Assembly (NCBI RefSeq): GCF_001043005.1 | Contig: NZ_JYKZ01000003.1 | Span: 372,001-436,000 of the forward strand | Direction: 5' to 3' | Source: Pseudomonas psychrophila | GTDB lineage: Bacteria; Pseudomonadota; Gammaproteobacteria; Pseudomonadales; Pseudomonadaceae | Length of the DNA: 64,000 nt | Part shown: in pieces, positions 9,373 through 18,183 of the stretch | Numbering within the stretch: the first letter of the stretch is position 1 | Layout: each line of letters starts with the position of its first letter | Position numbers and translations under genes: made by a program | Notes under the pieces: generated by a model | What the model saw: only the letters and a program-made list of their open reading frames with translations | Told to the model about the DNA's origin: nothing | The model's database searches: none

Positions 9373-10062
9373 TCAGTTCATGAATAGTCGTACGTGGGCT
9401 TTGACGTGTACGGCGGCAAGCACATCGACGATGGGTACATAGGAGGACATTTGATCGATATCGCCGATTTCAGCGATATCGCAGAAGGCTTCAATGTCAT
9501 GGTTGAGTTCGAACAGAATGTGCTGGGTGTCCAGGTGCGTGACCCGCATCAAGCGCATGGCGGCGCTGAGAATGGTCATGGCGACACCGTACTGGTGCAT
9601 CACCACCACTTCCCTGGCGCCAATGCCCTGGGTCGACATCACTACGGCCTGGGTGACGGGGTAAGTACCCGCCGCATTGCCGGCCTTGATCTGCTCCAGC
9701 CACCAGCGGACCAAGGGTTTTTCGACGACATGGATCGACATTTCGGCCAGTTTTTTACCCATGCGGGTGGCCATCAGCCGACTTTCTTCGTTGAGCTTGC
9801 GGTTATTAACCGCCCAATCAGCGCGCAAAATTGCGTCGCGGTCGTCGGCGACGCAGGCCCGGTGGGCTGCGACGACGCCCATGCCGTCACAACTGGCCGC
9901 TTGTTTGAGAGCCGTGAGGACAAAACCCTTGAGGGTCGCGACATCGTGAACGATGCCTTTCTGAATGGCGGATTCCACGCCGTTCGAGAACGAAAAGGCA
10001 CCGACTGGCAATACGGAATCGCCAAACTGCATGATGCGAATTAGATCTGATGCGTTCATCAA
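9373..10062 (-). CDS. ureF: urease accessory protein UreF
   Basis: An all-helical accessory protein of 229 residues that bridges UreD and UreG and acts as a fidelity checkpoint in urease activation. The signature LMQFGDS-like [21 protein letters not shown] occupies the N-terminus, here split as [14 protein letters not shown] and [15 protein letters not shown]. It lies 18 bases downstream of ureE and 65 bases upstream of ureG in the minus-strand unit. Confidence 0.92.
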   Translation of the reverse strand: MMNASDLIRIMQFGDSVLPVGAFSFSNGVESAIQKGIVHDVATLKGFVLTALKQAASCDGMGVVAAHRACVADDRDAILRADWAVNNRKLNEESRLMATRMGKKLAEMSIHVVEKPLVRWWLEQIKAGNAAGTYPVTQAVVMSTQGIGAREVVVMHQYGVAMTILSAAMRLMRVTHLDTQHILFELNHDIEAFCDIAEIGDIDQMSSYVPIVDVLAAVHVKAHVRLFMN

Positions 10063-10080
10063 AGCGCCTTCTTGCCGGAT

Positions 10081-10752
10081 TCAGTGCTTATGGCTGTGAA
10101 ACGTATGGCCATTGTCGTGGCTGTGACTGTGCGAGTCTTTGCTGTGCAGGCCCTGGATCTTTAGGGCTGCGGCGTCCAGCTTGTCTTGCGGGCTGGCCAC
10201 GTGAACGTGGGTGTCGGTTTCTTCGGCGCCGCCAAACAGCAGGCGTGCTTCTGAAGTAGTCAGCAGCGGCAGGATTTCAGCGCCGCCGACAAAGGCATAC
10301 GGCAAATGTTGAAAACCGTGGGTGCGCATCACCGAGTCCATCATTTTGGTTTCGACCGTGAGAGGGATGTACACCTCGTTGTTTTTGGTCACGGCTTTCC
10401 AGTGTTGGTTGCCCAGGGCATGGCCCAGTTCAAAGCTGGTTTTGATCAAAACGTCCAGGGGTTGCTGTTTAAGTTCCTTGAGGTCAATCACCATCACGTC
10501 ACGCAGATTCAGTTGCACCACCACCGCAGTGTTGGTGGCGTCGTCCCACAGCAGCACATCACCGTCGGACAACACGACGTTGCGCTCCAGCGAGATACCC
10601 AGGTCCAGACCGCCGAGACTGGTGCGCCGGCAGCGGCTTTTTTGCGCTTCACGCTGGTCCAGCACCAGCAGGTCGACATTGGCGCCTTCCAGTTTCTGTT
10701 TCCAGAGCGTGTCTTTCTTGGCGTTACCCAGAATGTGTTCAATCAAAATCAC
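10081..10752 (-). CDS. ureE: urease nickel metallochaperone UreE with His-rich tail
   Basis: A 223-residue nickel-binding chaperone, longer than the usual 150-170. The N-terminal domain contains [17 protein letters not shown] and [10 protein letters not shown], and the central metal-binding domain contains [18 protein letters not shown], including the conserved GNQHW that coordinates nickel at the dimer interface. The C-terminus ends in a histidine-rich string ([20 protein letters not shown] plus H) able to store extra nickel. The large size and His tail resemble UreE from Yersinia-type loci. Confidence 0.93.
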   Translation of the reverse strand: MILIEHILGNAKKDTLWKQKLEGANVDLLVLDQREAQKSRCRRTSLGGLDLGISLERNVVLSDGDVLLWDDATNTAVVVQLNLRDVMVIDLKELKQQPLDVLIKTSFELGHALGNQHWKAVTKNNEVYIPLTVETKMMDSVMRTHGFQHLPYAFVGGAEILPLLTTSEARLLFGGAEETDTHVHVASPQDKLDAAALKIQGLHSKDSHSHSHDNGHTFHSHKH

Positions 10753-10834
10753 GTCGCAAACTCCTTCCCCGAATCATTTGCCGGGCGTTTGCCGCCGGGG
10801 ATGAATGCGCTCCCGGCGGCTGCCCGTTCAGACT

Positions 10835-12553
10835 TTAGCCAAAGAAATAACGCTGGTTCATGGTGGCCACATCGATGGGTTTGCACGTGGCGTGCACACC
10901 GTCGACTTTTACGGCGAAGGTTTCAGGGTCAACTTCGATGTTCGGTGTCTGGTCGTTGCGCACCAGGTCTTTTTTGGACACGGTGCGACAGCCCCGGACT
11001 GCCACGACCTGACGTTCAAGCCCGGCTTTTTCTTTCACGCCGTCTTCAAGCGCCGCTTGCGAAACAAACGTGACGCAGGTGTCTTGCACGGTTTTACCGT
11101 ACGCGCCAAACATCGGACGGTAGAATACGGGCTGCGGAGTTGGCAGGGAGGCGTTCGGATCACCCATTGCCGCCCAGTTGATCATGCCGCCCTTGATGAC
11201 CATCTTCGGCTTGGCACCGAAGAAACGCGGGTCCCAGAGCACCAGGTCGGCCATCTTGCCGACTTCGACCGAGCCCAGCACATGGCTGATACCTTGGGCG
11301 AGCGCCGGGTTGATGGTGATCTTGGCCACGTACCGCAGTACACGGAAGTTGTCGTTGTCGGCACTGTCTTCCGGCAGTTTGCCGCGTGAAGCCTTCATCG
11401 CATGGGCGGTCTGGATCACGCGCAACCAGTTTTCACCGACCCGGCCCATGGCCTGAGAGTCACTGGAGAACATGGAAATCACGCCCATGTCCTGCAGCAC
11501 GTTTTCGGCGGCAATGGTTTCCGGGCGTACCCGGCTTTCGGCAAACGATACGTCAGCCGGCACGTTGGGGTTAAGGTTGTGACAGACCATGATCATGTCG
11601 AACAACTCGGCCTGGCTGTTGACGCCGTAGGGCAGGGTCGGGTTAGTCGAACTCGGCAGCACGTTGCTCTGGCTCGCCACCTTGATGATGTCGGGGGCGT
11701 GACCGCCGCCGGCGCCTTCGGTATGGAAGGTGTGAATGGTGCGACCCTCGAAGGCATCAATGGTGTCTTCGACGTAACCACATTCGTTCAAGCTGTCGGT
11801 ATGCACCGACACCTGGACGTCCATCTCATCGGCAGTACGCAGCGCATGGCGTATGGCGTTTGAAGTTGCGCCCCAGTCCTCGTGAACCTTAAGACCGGCT
11901 ACACCGGCGATGATTTGTTCGACCAGCGGATCGCGGCCGAAGGAGTTGCCCTTGCCCAGCATGCCGACGTTGATCGGCAGACCTTCCAGCGAGCGCAGCA
12001 TCTGGCGGATGTTCCACGGGCCCGCGGTCACGGTGGTGCCGTTGGTCCCGTCGGTAGGGCCGATACCGCCGCCGAAGAAGGTGGTCACGCCGTTGGACAG
12101 CGCGTGATAGGCCTGTTGTGGCGAGATCAGGTGAACGTGGGTGTCGATCCCGGCTGCGGTCAGGATCAAATGCTCACCGGAGATGGCGTCGGTGCTCACA
12201 CCCACCACCAGACCGGGGGTCACACCGCTCATGGTGCCCGGGTTACCGCTTTTGCCGATACCGACAATCTTGCCGTCACGCACGCCCACGTCGGCTTTGA
12301 TCACGCCCTGGATCGCGTCGATGATGGTGACGTTGGTGATCACCAGGTCCAGTACGCCATTGTCCCGGGTCAGGGTGTTGTCAGCCCCCATGCCGTCGCG
12401 CAGGGATTTGCCGCCGCCGTAGACGGATTCTTCGCCGTAACCACGTAAGTCCTTTTCAATCTCGACAAACAGATTGGTATCACCCAGGCGGATTTTGTCG
12501 CCCGTGGTTGGGCCGAACAGGCCTGCATATTCTTTGCGTGAAATGGTTGGCAT
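10835..12553 (-). CDS. ureC: urease alpha subunit UreC
   Basis: The 572-residue catalytic subunit hydrolysing urea to ammonia and carbamate. Active-site features are intact: the nickel ligands in THVHLISPQ, the lysine in [15 protein letters not shown] that is carbamylated to bridge the two nickels, [16 protein letters not shown] with the flap and substrate-binding histidines, and [11 protein letters not shown] start at the ATG at 12553 (protein begins [12 protein letters not shown]) because GGAG lies 7 bases upstream and this is the conserved N-terminus; the longer frame is unsupported. Downstream of ureB by 75 bases. Confidence 0.97.
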   Translation of the reverse strand: MPTISRKEYAGLFGPTTGDKIRLGDTNLFVEIEKDLRGYGEESVYGGGKSLRDGMGADNTLTRDNGVLDLVITNVTIIDAIQGVIKADVGVRDGKIVGIGKSGNPGTMSGVTPGLVVGVSTDAISGEHLILTAAGIDTHVHLISPQQAYHALSNGVTTFFGGGIGPTDGTNGTTVTAGPWNIRQMLRSLEGLPINVGMLGKGNSFGRDPLVEQIIAGVAGLKVHEDWGATSNAIRHALRTADEMDVQVSVHTDSLNECGYVEDTIDAFEGRTIHTFHTEGAGGGHAPDIIKVASQSNVLPSSTNPTLPYGVNSQAELFDMIMVCHNLNPNVPADVSFAESRVRPETIAAENVLQDMGVISMFSSDSQAMGRVGENWLRVIQTAHAMKASRGKLPEDSADNDNFRVLRYVAKITINPALAQGISHVLGSVEVGKMADLVLWDPRFFGAKPKMVIKGGMINWAAMGDPNASLPTPQPVFYRPMFGAYGKTVQDTCVTFVSQAALEDGVKEKAGLERQVVAVRGCRTVSKKDLVRNDQTPNIEVDPETFAVKVDGVHATCKPIDVATMNQRYFFG

Positions 12554-12628
12554 CGGTGGCTCCTTTTCTAATGCCGCGCGGGCGTCAATGACTAAACGGC
12601 GCGAGTGCAAAATATGAAAATGCTGTGG

Positions 12629-13150
12629 TTACTTGTCGTTGGTGGGCTTGGCCGGCTTGGAAAATTTGAAGCCGTGATCGACCGCGCGCTGAATGGCCTG
12701 GAGTTTTTCCGGGCGTTCATGGTTGCTGGTCATTTTGTCCGGTGCCCAGCCATCGACCAGGTTGTTGAAGCCGTAAAGGGTTTGCTTGCCACCGTACGGA
12801 ATCAGCGGCACTTCAATTTCATCGCCCGGCTCGAAGCGGATGGCGGTGGTAGCCGAGATGTTCAGGCGCTTGCCAAAGGCTGCGGCACGATCGAACTCAA
12901 GGGCACGATTGACTTCGAAAAAATGAAAGTGTGAGCCGATCTGGATCGGGCGATCGCCGGTGTTGCGCACTTTGACTTTGGTGACGGGACGGTCTTCGTT
13001 GAATGTGATCGGGGTGCTGGCGAAGATGGTCCCGCCCAGAGGCACGTCAGCTTCATTGCCCTTGTGTACGCCGCCAGGGTTTTTGGCGTGAGGGATGTTG
13101 TGCTTCGGGTGGGTGTCCTGGTGCGGCCCTGCGGTCTCTTTAGTGCTCAT
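12629..13150 (-). CDS. ureB: urease beta subunit UreB, extended form
   Basis: The beta subunit, 173 residues against about 100-110 in most bacteria. The core domain is clear: [20 protein letters not shown], then [15 protein letters not shown] and [18 protein letters not shown]. About 35 extra residues at the N-terminus are histidine/lysine-rich ([18 protein letters not shown]) and about 35 at the C-terminus are charged. Yersinia UreB is also long (about 160 residues), so this is a lineage feature and not a fusion artefact. It helps hold the active-site-covering flap of UreC. Confidence 0.94.
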   Translation of the reverse strand: MSTKETAGPHQDTHPKHNIPHAKNPGGVHKGNEADVPLGGTIFASTPITFNEDRPVTKVKVRNTGDRPIQIGSHFHFFEVNRALEFDRAAAFGKRLNISATTAIRFEPGDEIEVPLIPYGGKQTLYGFNNLVDGWAPDKMTSNHERPEKLQAIQRAVDHGFKFSKPAKPTNDK

Positions 13151-13204
13151 GACTGACTCCTCAAAACGTGAAAGTTTTGCGTTAACCGGGTTTGGAACAG
13201 GCGG

Positions 13205-13507
13205 TTACTTGATCGGGTCATGGACCGTGACCAGACGGCTGCCGTCGGTGAAAATCGCTTCGACCTGAACGTTGGGAATCAGGTCGCTGACACCTTCCAT
13301 CACGTCATCTTTGGTCAGCACTTTGCTGGCCTCGGTCATCACATCTTCAACTGACTTGCCGTCTCGCGCGCCTTCCAGTGCGGTCACGGTGATAATTGAA
13401 ACAGCCTCTGGATAGTTCAATTTCAAGCCGCGAGCCTTGCGCCGGAATGCGACGTCCGAGAGGGTGTAAACCATCAGCTTTTCGACTTCTCTGGGGGTGA
13501 GCTGCAT
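13205..13507 (-). CDS. ureA: urease gamma subunit UreA
   Basis: The 100-residue gamma subunit, first gene of the urease unit. The N-terminus [16 protein letters not shown] is the family signature, followed by [17 protein letters not shown] and the C-terminal [20 protein letters not shown]. Length is exactly that of stand-alone UreA. GAGGG precedes the ATG by about 6 bases. Its 5' gap (13508-13996) should hold the promoter of the whole locus. Confidence 0.96.
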   Translation of the reverse strand: MQLTPREVEKLMVYTLSDVAFRRKARGLKLNYPEAVSIITVTALEGARDGKSVEDVMTEASKVLTKDDVMEGVSDLIPNVQVEAIFTDGSRLVTVHDPIK

Positions 13508-13996
13508 AAGCCCTCCTATCTACAGTGCGGTAAGAATTAAAGTTCTGGAGTGCGTGTCAGGCGTGCGCGCATGCAAAACACTCCACACGTCGGGACCGTG
13601 CAAAGGCTGGTTGAGGTTTGAGTGGTTTTTGGGTGCAGGTGGTCGTTTCATGGGCTCAACCGTTCAAATCCATTAATACGGGTGCGAGCAGAGCCTAGAC
13701 CATAATTCTCGGCAGGCCAGGTGAGGCTGTAGGGTGGTAACAGGGTGTTGACAAAGTCTGGAATTGGCTGATTTTGATTTTTATTGTTTTAAAACAATAA
13801 ATTACATATTTTTTATTTGCTTTTTTGGCTGGTGTTTATAGCTAAATACGCATTTTTAGAGTCCGAAAAATCCTCATCTTTTGTGCGTTAAGTCATCTAA
13901 ATGGGTCAAGAGCATTGGATTAATAGGGCCTTATGCAAGCGTCATAATTCTTGCACGAGACCCCGCGAATTCACCATTCAGGCAGCTGCCATGAGG
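13508..13996. other. long gap upstream of ureA with AT-rich block
   Basis: No convincing gene is present in this stretch between two minus-strand genes. A strongly AT-rich block spans about 13770-13865 and holds the palindrome at 13780-13801. TGCAAG/CTTGCA (about 13933-13954) is a short inverted repeat near the end of the FUSC gene. I could not fit a sigma-54 box with correct spacing, nor a good sigma-70 pair, so the urease promoter is not assigned. Confidence 0.7.
13780..13801. promoter_or_regulatory. perfect 22-bp palindrome upstream of the urease operon
   Basis: TTTATTGTTTT followed directly by its exact reverse complement AAAACAATAAA. It lies about 270 bases upstream of ureA inside the AT-rich block. 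A perfect, loop-free palindrome of this length suggests an operator for a dimeric regulator; it does not resemble the NikR site (GTATGA-N16-TCATAC) or a Fur box. It could alternatively be part of the terminator region of the FUSC gene, but it has no GC stem. Confidence 0.5.
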
Positions 13997-15097
13997 TTAT
14001 TTCTGATCCGCCGGCTTGTCGTTTTTAAACAAGTGCTTGTGGGGGTTCGGATAGAGTGCGCTGTGCAGTTGATCATTGAGTTCGGTCAGTTGTCTGAGCA
14101 TTTCCAGGCTCAGCCACACATAGGCATAAAAGGGTGTTTCGCTGATCTTGCCATCAAGACTCTTGAGCACAAGTTCATGCAGGTCGTGGGTTTTTTGCCG
14201 CAGTTCGCCACTGATCTGGTTGTTTGAAATGCCCAGGGTCAGCTTGTTCTGGAGTGATTCGAGCGCTTGCGGGATCAGGTGGTGGAGGTCGCTCAATGCC
14301 GGTTCGCTCTCAATCAGCAGATGGCTTTCGCGTGAAGACCAGTATGCATCGATCATCAGGCTCATGGTCGCCAGCATGTTGCGGTGCAGGGTTTGCACTG
14401 CCTCGAACACGTGTGGCTTGAGTTTGGTCTCTTTGCTGGCGGGAGCGATATAGCTGCGCAACTTGATGATCGTGTCCAGCTCATCCTTCAGCTCATCCTC
14501 CAGATCGGGCCGCTCGGCGATCCGGGGGGAAAAGTACGCCGAATACAGTTCGTTGATCTTGCCCAGACTTGCACTGAGTTTGATCCGCAGATCGGTGTAG
14601 GCCCTTAACGGGTAAATGCTGGTGTAGAGCATGGCCAGTATCGAACCTGCCAGTACGTAACCACTGCGGGTGAGTGCGGACTCCATGTCATTGGGCGGTG
14701 CGCAACTGACCACTGCCAGCGTTGCGCCGATCAGCAGGGCCATATAAGGATGCTTGCCCAGCGTCAGGTAGCCTGCGATGAACATCAGGACGCCGGACCA
14801 CAACAGCATGAGGGAAAACGAGTAGGTTTCCAGGTACAAACCCACGAGCCCCGACAGCGCACCAATGATGGTGCCACCGGTACGTTGCACGGCTCGTGAC
14901 GAGACATTACCCCAATAAGGCTGCGGCCCCATCACGATGAGCATGGTGATCAGGGCATAGGAGGCGCCGTCGAGCTTGAAGTAACGAATGACAACGAAGG
15001 TAATCAGGAACGCCAGACTGATACGGGTGGCATGGATCCAGTGGTTGTATTTGCAGGCCAGTTTTTCCAGATTTGAAATCTTTTTGCCCAGCTGCAT
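13997..15097 (-). CDS. FUSC-family inner-membrane protein
   Basis: A 366-residue protein. The first half has about six closely packed hydrophobic segments (for example AFLITFVVIRYF, ALITMLIVMGPQPYWG, GALSGLVGLYLE, MALLIGATLAVVSCAPP) and the second half is a soluble helical domain, the arrangement of the fusaric-acid-resistance/aromatic-acid-exporter-like FUSC superfamily. Residues AVQRTGGTIIGALSG match the conserved R-x-GTxxG core of these proteins. Substrate unknown. It is a single gene preceded by a terminator-like hairpin (15205-15243) on its own strand, which hints at attenuation. Confidence 0.8.
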   Translation of the reverse strand: MQLGKKISNLEKLACKYNHWIHATRISLAFLITFVVIRYFKLDGASYALITMLIVMGPQPYWGNVSSRAVQRTGGTIIGALSGLVGLYLETYSFSLMLLWSGVLMFIAGYLTLGKHPYMALLIGATLAVVSCAPPNDMESALTRSGYVLAGSILAMLYTSIYPLRAYTDLRIKLSASLGKINELYSAYFSPRIAERPDLEDELKDELDTIIKLRSYIAPASKETKLKPHVFEAVQTLHRNMLATMSLMIDAYWSSRESHLLIESEPALSDLHHLIPQALESLQNKLTLGISNNQISGELRQKTHDLHELVLKSLDGKISETPFYAYVWLSLEMLRQLTELNDQLHSALYPNPHKHLFKNDKPADQK

Positions 15098-15204
15098 AGA
15101 GTCCCCAATCGTTGTAATGGATTGGGCTGCCAGCGTAGTTCAGGATGGGTGGCTCCACCACTCAGGATGGCTCTACTTTGGGGCGGGGGAGAAATGGCAG
15201 GCGT

Positions 15205-15284
15205 AAAAAAGGCCATTACCATCATGGGGATCCGGTAATGGCCAAAAATCTCAACCAAAGAGAGCGTCAGGCATCAACCTGACG
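15205..15284 (-). terminator. hairpin pair with T-tract upstream of the FUSC gene (terminator/attenuator candidate)
   Basis: Read on the minus strand, CGTCAGG/CCTGACG (15265-15284, loop of six) is followed by GGCCATTACC/GGTAATGGCC (15211-15243, 10-bp perfect stem) and six Ts (15205-15210). This is a textbook intrinsic terminator located upstream of, and directed into, the FUSC gene at 15097. It would either end a short RNA started in the LysR-FUSC gap or act as an attenuator. Confidence 0.6.
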
Positions 15285-15414
15285 GGCGGCAATGTATCAA
15301 TGTCACTCTTAGTTAGCTAGCTAAGTGTGAGCGAAACTGTTTTACCTGATGCGCAATAATGGTGCATTACGAGCCGGCTAGGCATGACATGCGTTACCCG
15401 ATACCCTTTAAGGC

Positions 15415-16323
15415 ATGCAAATACCTGACTTGAATCTGCTGGTTGCCTTGAATGTCTTGCTCGAAGAGGGCTCTGTGGTGGGCGCTGCCCGGCGCATGAA
15501 CCTGAGCGCTCCGGCCATGAGCCGCACCTTGACCCGAATCCGTGAAGTCTTGAATGACCCTATTTTGGTGCGTTCCGGCCGTGGGCTTGTGCCCACACCC
15601 AGGGCGCTGGAATTGCGTGAACAGGTACGCGGTGTGGTTGAGTTGGCCCACGGGATCTTCACTCAAAGCCAGAACAGTGATTTGCGTGAGCTGGAGCGCA
15701 CGTTCAGCATTCGCGCCAACGACGTATTTTTTGGCGTGTATGGTGCCGCTTTACGCCAGCAAATAGCCCTGGAAATGCCCAAGGCCACCTTGCGGGTCGT
15801 GCCGGAAGGTTTTACCGATGATGAAGCGCTTAATGAAGGGCGTATTGACCTCACCATCTGCGCCACTAACCGCTTCAGCTCGGATATCAAGGTTCAAAAG
15901 CTGTTCACTTGCCCGTTTGTAGGGCTGGCACGGGAAGGTCATCCCATCTTCGACCAGCCCATTACACCCCGACGCTTTGCCGGGTATGACCATATCAGTG
16001 TGTCCCGCCGGGGCCATGCCCGGGGGCCGATTGATGTGGTGCTGGCTGAACAGGGGCTGGAGCGTCGGGTGTCATTCACTACGCCGACTTTCTACTCGGC
16101 GATCTTTGCGCTGGCTGGCGCCGACCTGATTCTGCCGTTGATGCCCCAGGTGCTGCTTAAAACCCTTGAACCACTGGGCCTTAAATTGCGTCCGTTCGAG
16201 TTGCCGATCCAGTTGCAGCCGGTTGAAATCGTTCAGGCCTGGCACCCGCGCCTGGACAACGACCATGCCCACCGCTGGCTGCGTCGAACCCTCAAGACTT
16301 TCTGCGATAACGCAGTGGTGTGA
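15415..16323 (+). CDS. LysR-family transcriptional regulator
   Basis: A 302-residue regulator. Residues 1-60 form the winged helix-turn-helix (PDLNLLVALNVLLEEGSVVG, AARRMNLSAPAMSRTLTRIR, then VLVRSGRG-like ILVRSGRGLVPT), and residues about 90-300 form the periplasmic-binding-like effector domain. It lies divergent from the FUSC gene and upstream, in the same direction, of the efflux pump operon, so either may be its target. AAGG sits only one base before the ATG, an unusual spacing, yet the MQIPDLNLL beginning is the normal one for the family. Confidence 0.9.
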   Translation: MQIPDLNLLVALNVLLEEGSVVGAARRMNLSAPAMSRTLTRIREVLNDPILVRSGRGLVPTPRALELREQVRGVVELAHGIFTQSQNSDLRELERTFSIRANDVFFGVYGAALRQQIALEMPKATLRVVPEGFTDDEALNEGRIDLTICATNRFSSDIKVQKLFTCPFVGLAREGHPIFDQPITPRRFAGYDHISVSRRGHARGPIDVVLAEQGLERRVSFTTPTFYSAIFALAGADLILPLMPQVLLKTLEPLGLKLRPFELPIQLQPVEIVQAWHPRLDNDHAHRWLRRTLKTFCDNAVV

Positions 16324-16336
16324 GCCTTAATCCCTG

Positions 16337-16476
16337 TAGCAGCTGCCGAAGGATCGAGGCTGCGTCCGAGTGCGAAGCACTCGCAAGATTTTAGTCGCGT
16401 CATTACTGTTTAACCCGTTAGCTGATATATGGCGGCTTCGCTACCGGACGCAGCCTCGTTCCTCCGGCAGCTGCTA
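16337..16476. repeat. 140-bp element with 32-bp imperfect terminal inverted repeats
   Basis: Arm 1 (16337-16368) begins TAGCAGCTGCCGAAGGATCG and ends GGCTGCGTCCG; arm 2 (16445-16476) is its reverse complement with two mismatches. The 76-base interior has no ORF. It is distinct from the GTGGGAGC REP family and shares the GAGGCTGCG core with the shorter element at about 44880-44925, so it is probably a second dispersed palindromic family, MITE-like in shape. It lies between the LysR gene and the efflux operon. Confidence 0.8.
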
Positions 16477-16650
16477 TGGGCAAAAGTTGGCATCCGCAAT
16501 AATTGCGTCTGACGCACTCCACAGTTAGCTATTTATCAATTTTTATAGCAATGCAAGCTGATTAAACTTTCTGTCATCTATAAAGACGACGGAGTCAGCC
16601 ATGTACTGGCGGTTTGATCATGGGCGCAGTCTGGCGTCTGGAGCAGGGGT

Positions 16651-18183
16651 GTGACTGCGCTGGTTGCAGGTGCAACCACCCCGGCACCCGCCATCAGCAC
16701 GGCATTTGGGCTGCGGATTTTTACGGGTCTGCTGGGCGTGTTGCTGGCGGTGCTGGTATCGGGTTTCAACGAGAATGTAACCAAGGTGGCCATGCCCGAT
16801 ATTCGTGGGGCAATGGGCATCGGTTTTGACGAAAGTACCTGGTTGCTGGCGGTGTATTCGGCCACGTCCATCAGTGCCATGGCTTTCGCGCCCTGGTGCG
16901 CGGCAACCTTCTCTTTGCGACGGTTTACCTTGTGTGCCATCGGTGCTTTTTTGCTGTTGGGCATCCTCTGCCCGTTTGCGCCTAATGTCGATGTGCTGAT
17001 GTTGCTGCGCACTTTGCAAGGGTTTGCCGGTGGCGCCTTGCCGCCAATGCTGATGTCGGTGGCGCTACGGTTTTTGCCGCCGGGCATTCGTCTATACGGG
17101 CTGGGCAGTTATGCGCTGACCGCGACCTTTGGCCCCAGTTTTGGTACGCCGCTGTCTGCCTGGTGGGTGGAGTACGCCGGGTGGCAGTGGGCGTTCTGGC
17201 AAATCATCCCGCTGGGTCTGTTGTCGATGGCTTGTGTGGCCTGGGGTTTGCCCCAGGACCCATTGCGGCTGGAGCGTTTCAAGCAGTTTGACTGGCGAGG
17301 CCTGCTGCTTGGCTTGCCGGGCCTGATCATGCTGGTGCTGGGCCTGGAACTGGGCCAGCGGCTGAACTGGTTCGAGTCGCCGATGATTCAGTTTTTTATT
17401 GTCGGCGGCACCGCGCTGATGGTGTTGTTTTTTATTAATGAATGGTCGCATCCGCTGCCGTTTTTCAAGTTGCAACTGTTGAAAATCCGCAACCTGGCTC
17501 ATGCCCTGCTGACGTTGGGCGGGGTGCTGTTTGTGTTGTTGGCGGTGATCAAGATCCCTTCCAGTTATCTGGCTCAGGTGCAGGGTTACCGTCCCCTTGA
17601 AACCGCTCCGGTCATGTTGCTGGTGGCGTTGCCACAGTTGATTGCGCTGCCGCTGGTGGTCGCGCTGTGCAACCTGCGCTGGGTTGACTGCCGCTGGGTA
17701 CTGGCCATTGGTCTGGCGCTGTTGGCGCTGGCGTGCGGCCTCGGTTCGCAGGTGACCTCAATGTGGAGTCGCGAGAATTTCTATGGGTTGCAGGCGATTC
17801 AAATCATCGCACAGCCCATGGCAGTAATTCCGTTGTTGATGCTCGCCACGGGCGGCCTGAACCCGGCTGACGGCCCGTTTGCATCGGCCTGGTTCAACAC
17901 CGTCAAAGGCTTTTCAGCGGTTGCCGCGGGCAGTGTGCTGGGTGTGTTGACGCTCAACCGCGAGCACTTCCATTCAACGATGTTGCTCGATCGCCTGGGT
18001 AACTCGCCGCTGGTCAGTACCGGGGCAGATCTGGCGCATCGGGTTCATCAGCAGGCGGTGGTGCTGACGTCTGCCGACCTCTATCTGTACATGGCCGCCT
18101 TGGCGCTTCTATTGATTGTGTTAATCCCTTTTGGCCCCACGCGGATCTACGCGCCGGGCACACCTGTTGGAGCAGTGAAATGA
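16651..18183 (+). CDS. DHA2-type MFS drug exporter (EmrB-like)
   Basis: A 510-residue inner-membrane transporter with about 14 predicted helices. The N-terminal half shows FNENVTKVAMPDIRGAMGI with the family D-x-x-x-V-A-M-P pattern, STWLLAVYSATSISAMA, and LRTLQGFAGGALPPMLMSV (DHA2 motif C-like region). It is the proton-driven pump of a tripartite unit: its stop overlaps the start of the membrane-fusion protein (ATGA) and an outer-membrane factor follows. The GTG start at 16651 has GGAG about 10 bases upstream. Substrate unknown; drugs or aromatic compounds are typical. Confidence 0.88.
   Translation: MTALVAGATTPAPAISTAFGLRIFTGLLGVLLAVLVSGFNENVTKVAMPDIRGAMGIGFDESTWLLAVYSATSISAMAFAPWCAATFSLRRFTLCAIGAFLLLGILCPFAPNVDVLMLLRTLQGFAGGALPPMLMSVALRFLPPGIRLYGLGSYALTATFGPSFGTPLSAWWVEYAGWQWAFWQIIPLGLLSMACVAWGLPQDPLRLERFKQFDWRGLLLGLPGLIMLVLGLELGQRLNWFESPMIQFFIVGGTALMVLFFINEWSHPLPFFKLQLLKIRNLAHALLTLGGVLFVLLAVIKIPSSYLAQVQGYRPLETAPVMLLVALPQLIALPLVVALCNLRWVDCRWVLAIGLALLALACGLGSQVTSMWSRENFYGLQAIQIIAQPMAVIPLLMLATGGLNPADGPFASAWFNTVKGFSAVAAGSVLGVLTLNREHFHSTMLLDRLGNSPLVSTGADLAHRVHQQAVVLTSADLYLYMAALALLLIVLIPFGPTRIYAPGTPVGAVK

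Noticed and set aside
13508..13996. Sigma-54 promoter for urease
   Set aside because: GTGTGGAGTGTTTTGCAT-like sequence on the minus strand has GG and GC separated by 8 bases where 10 are needed.
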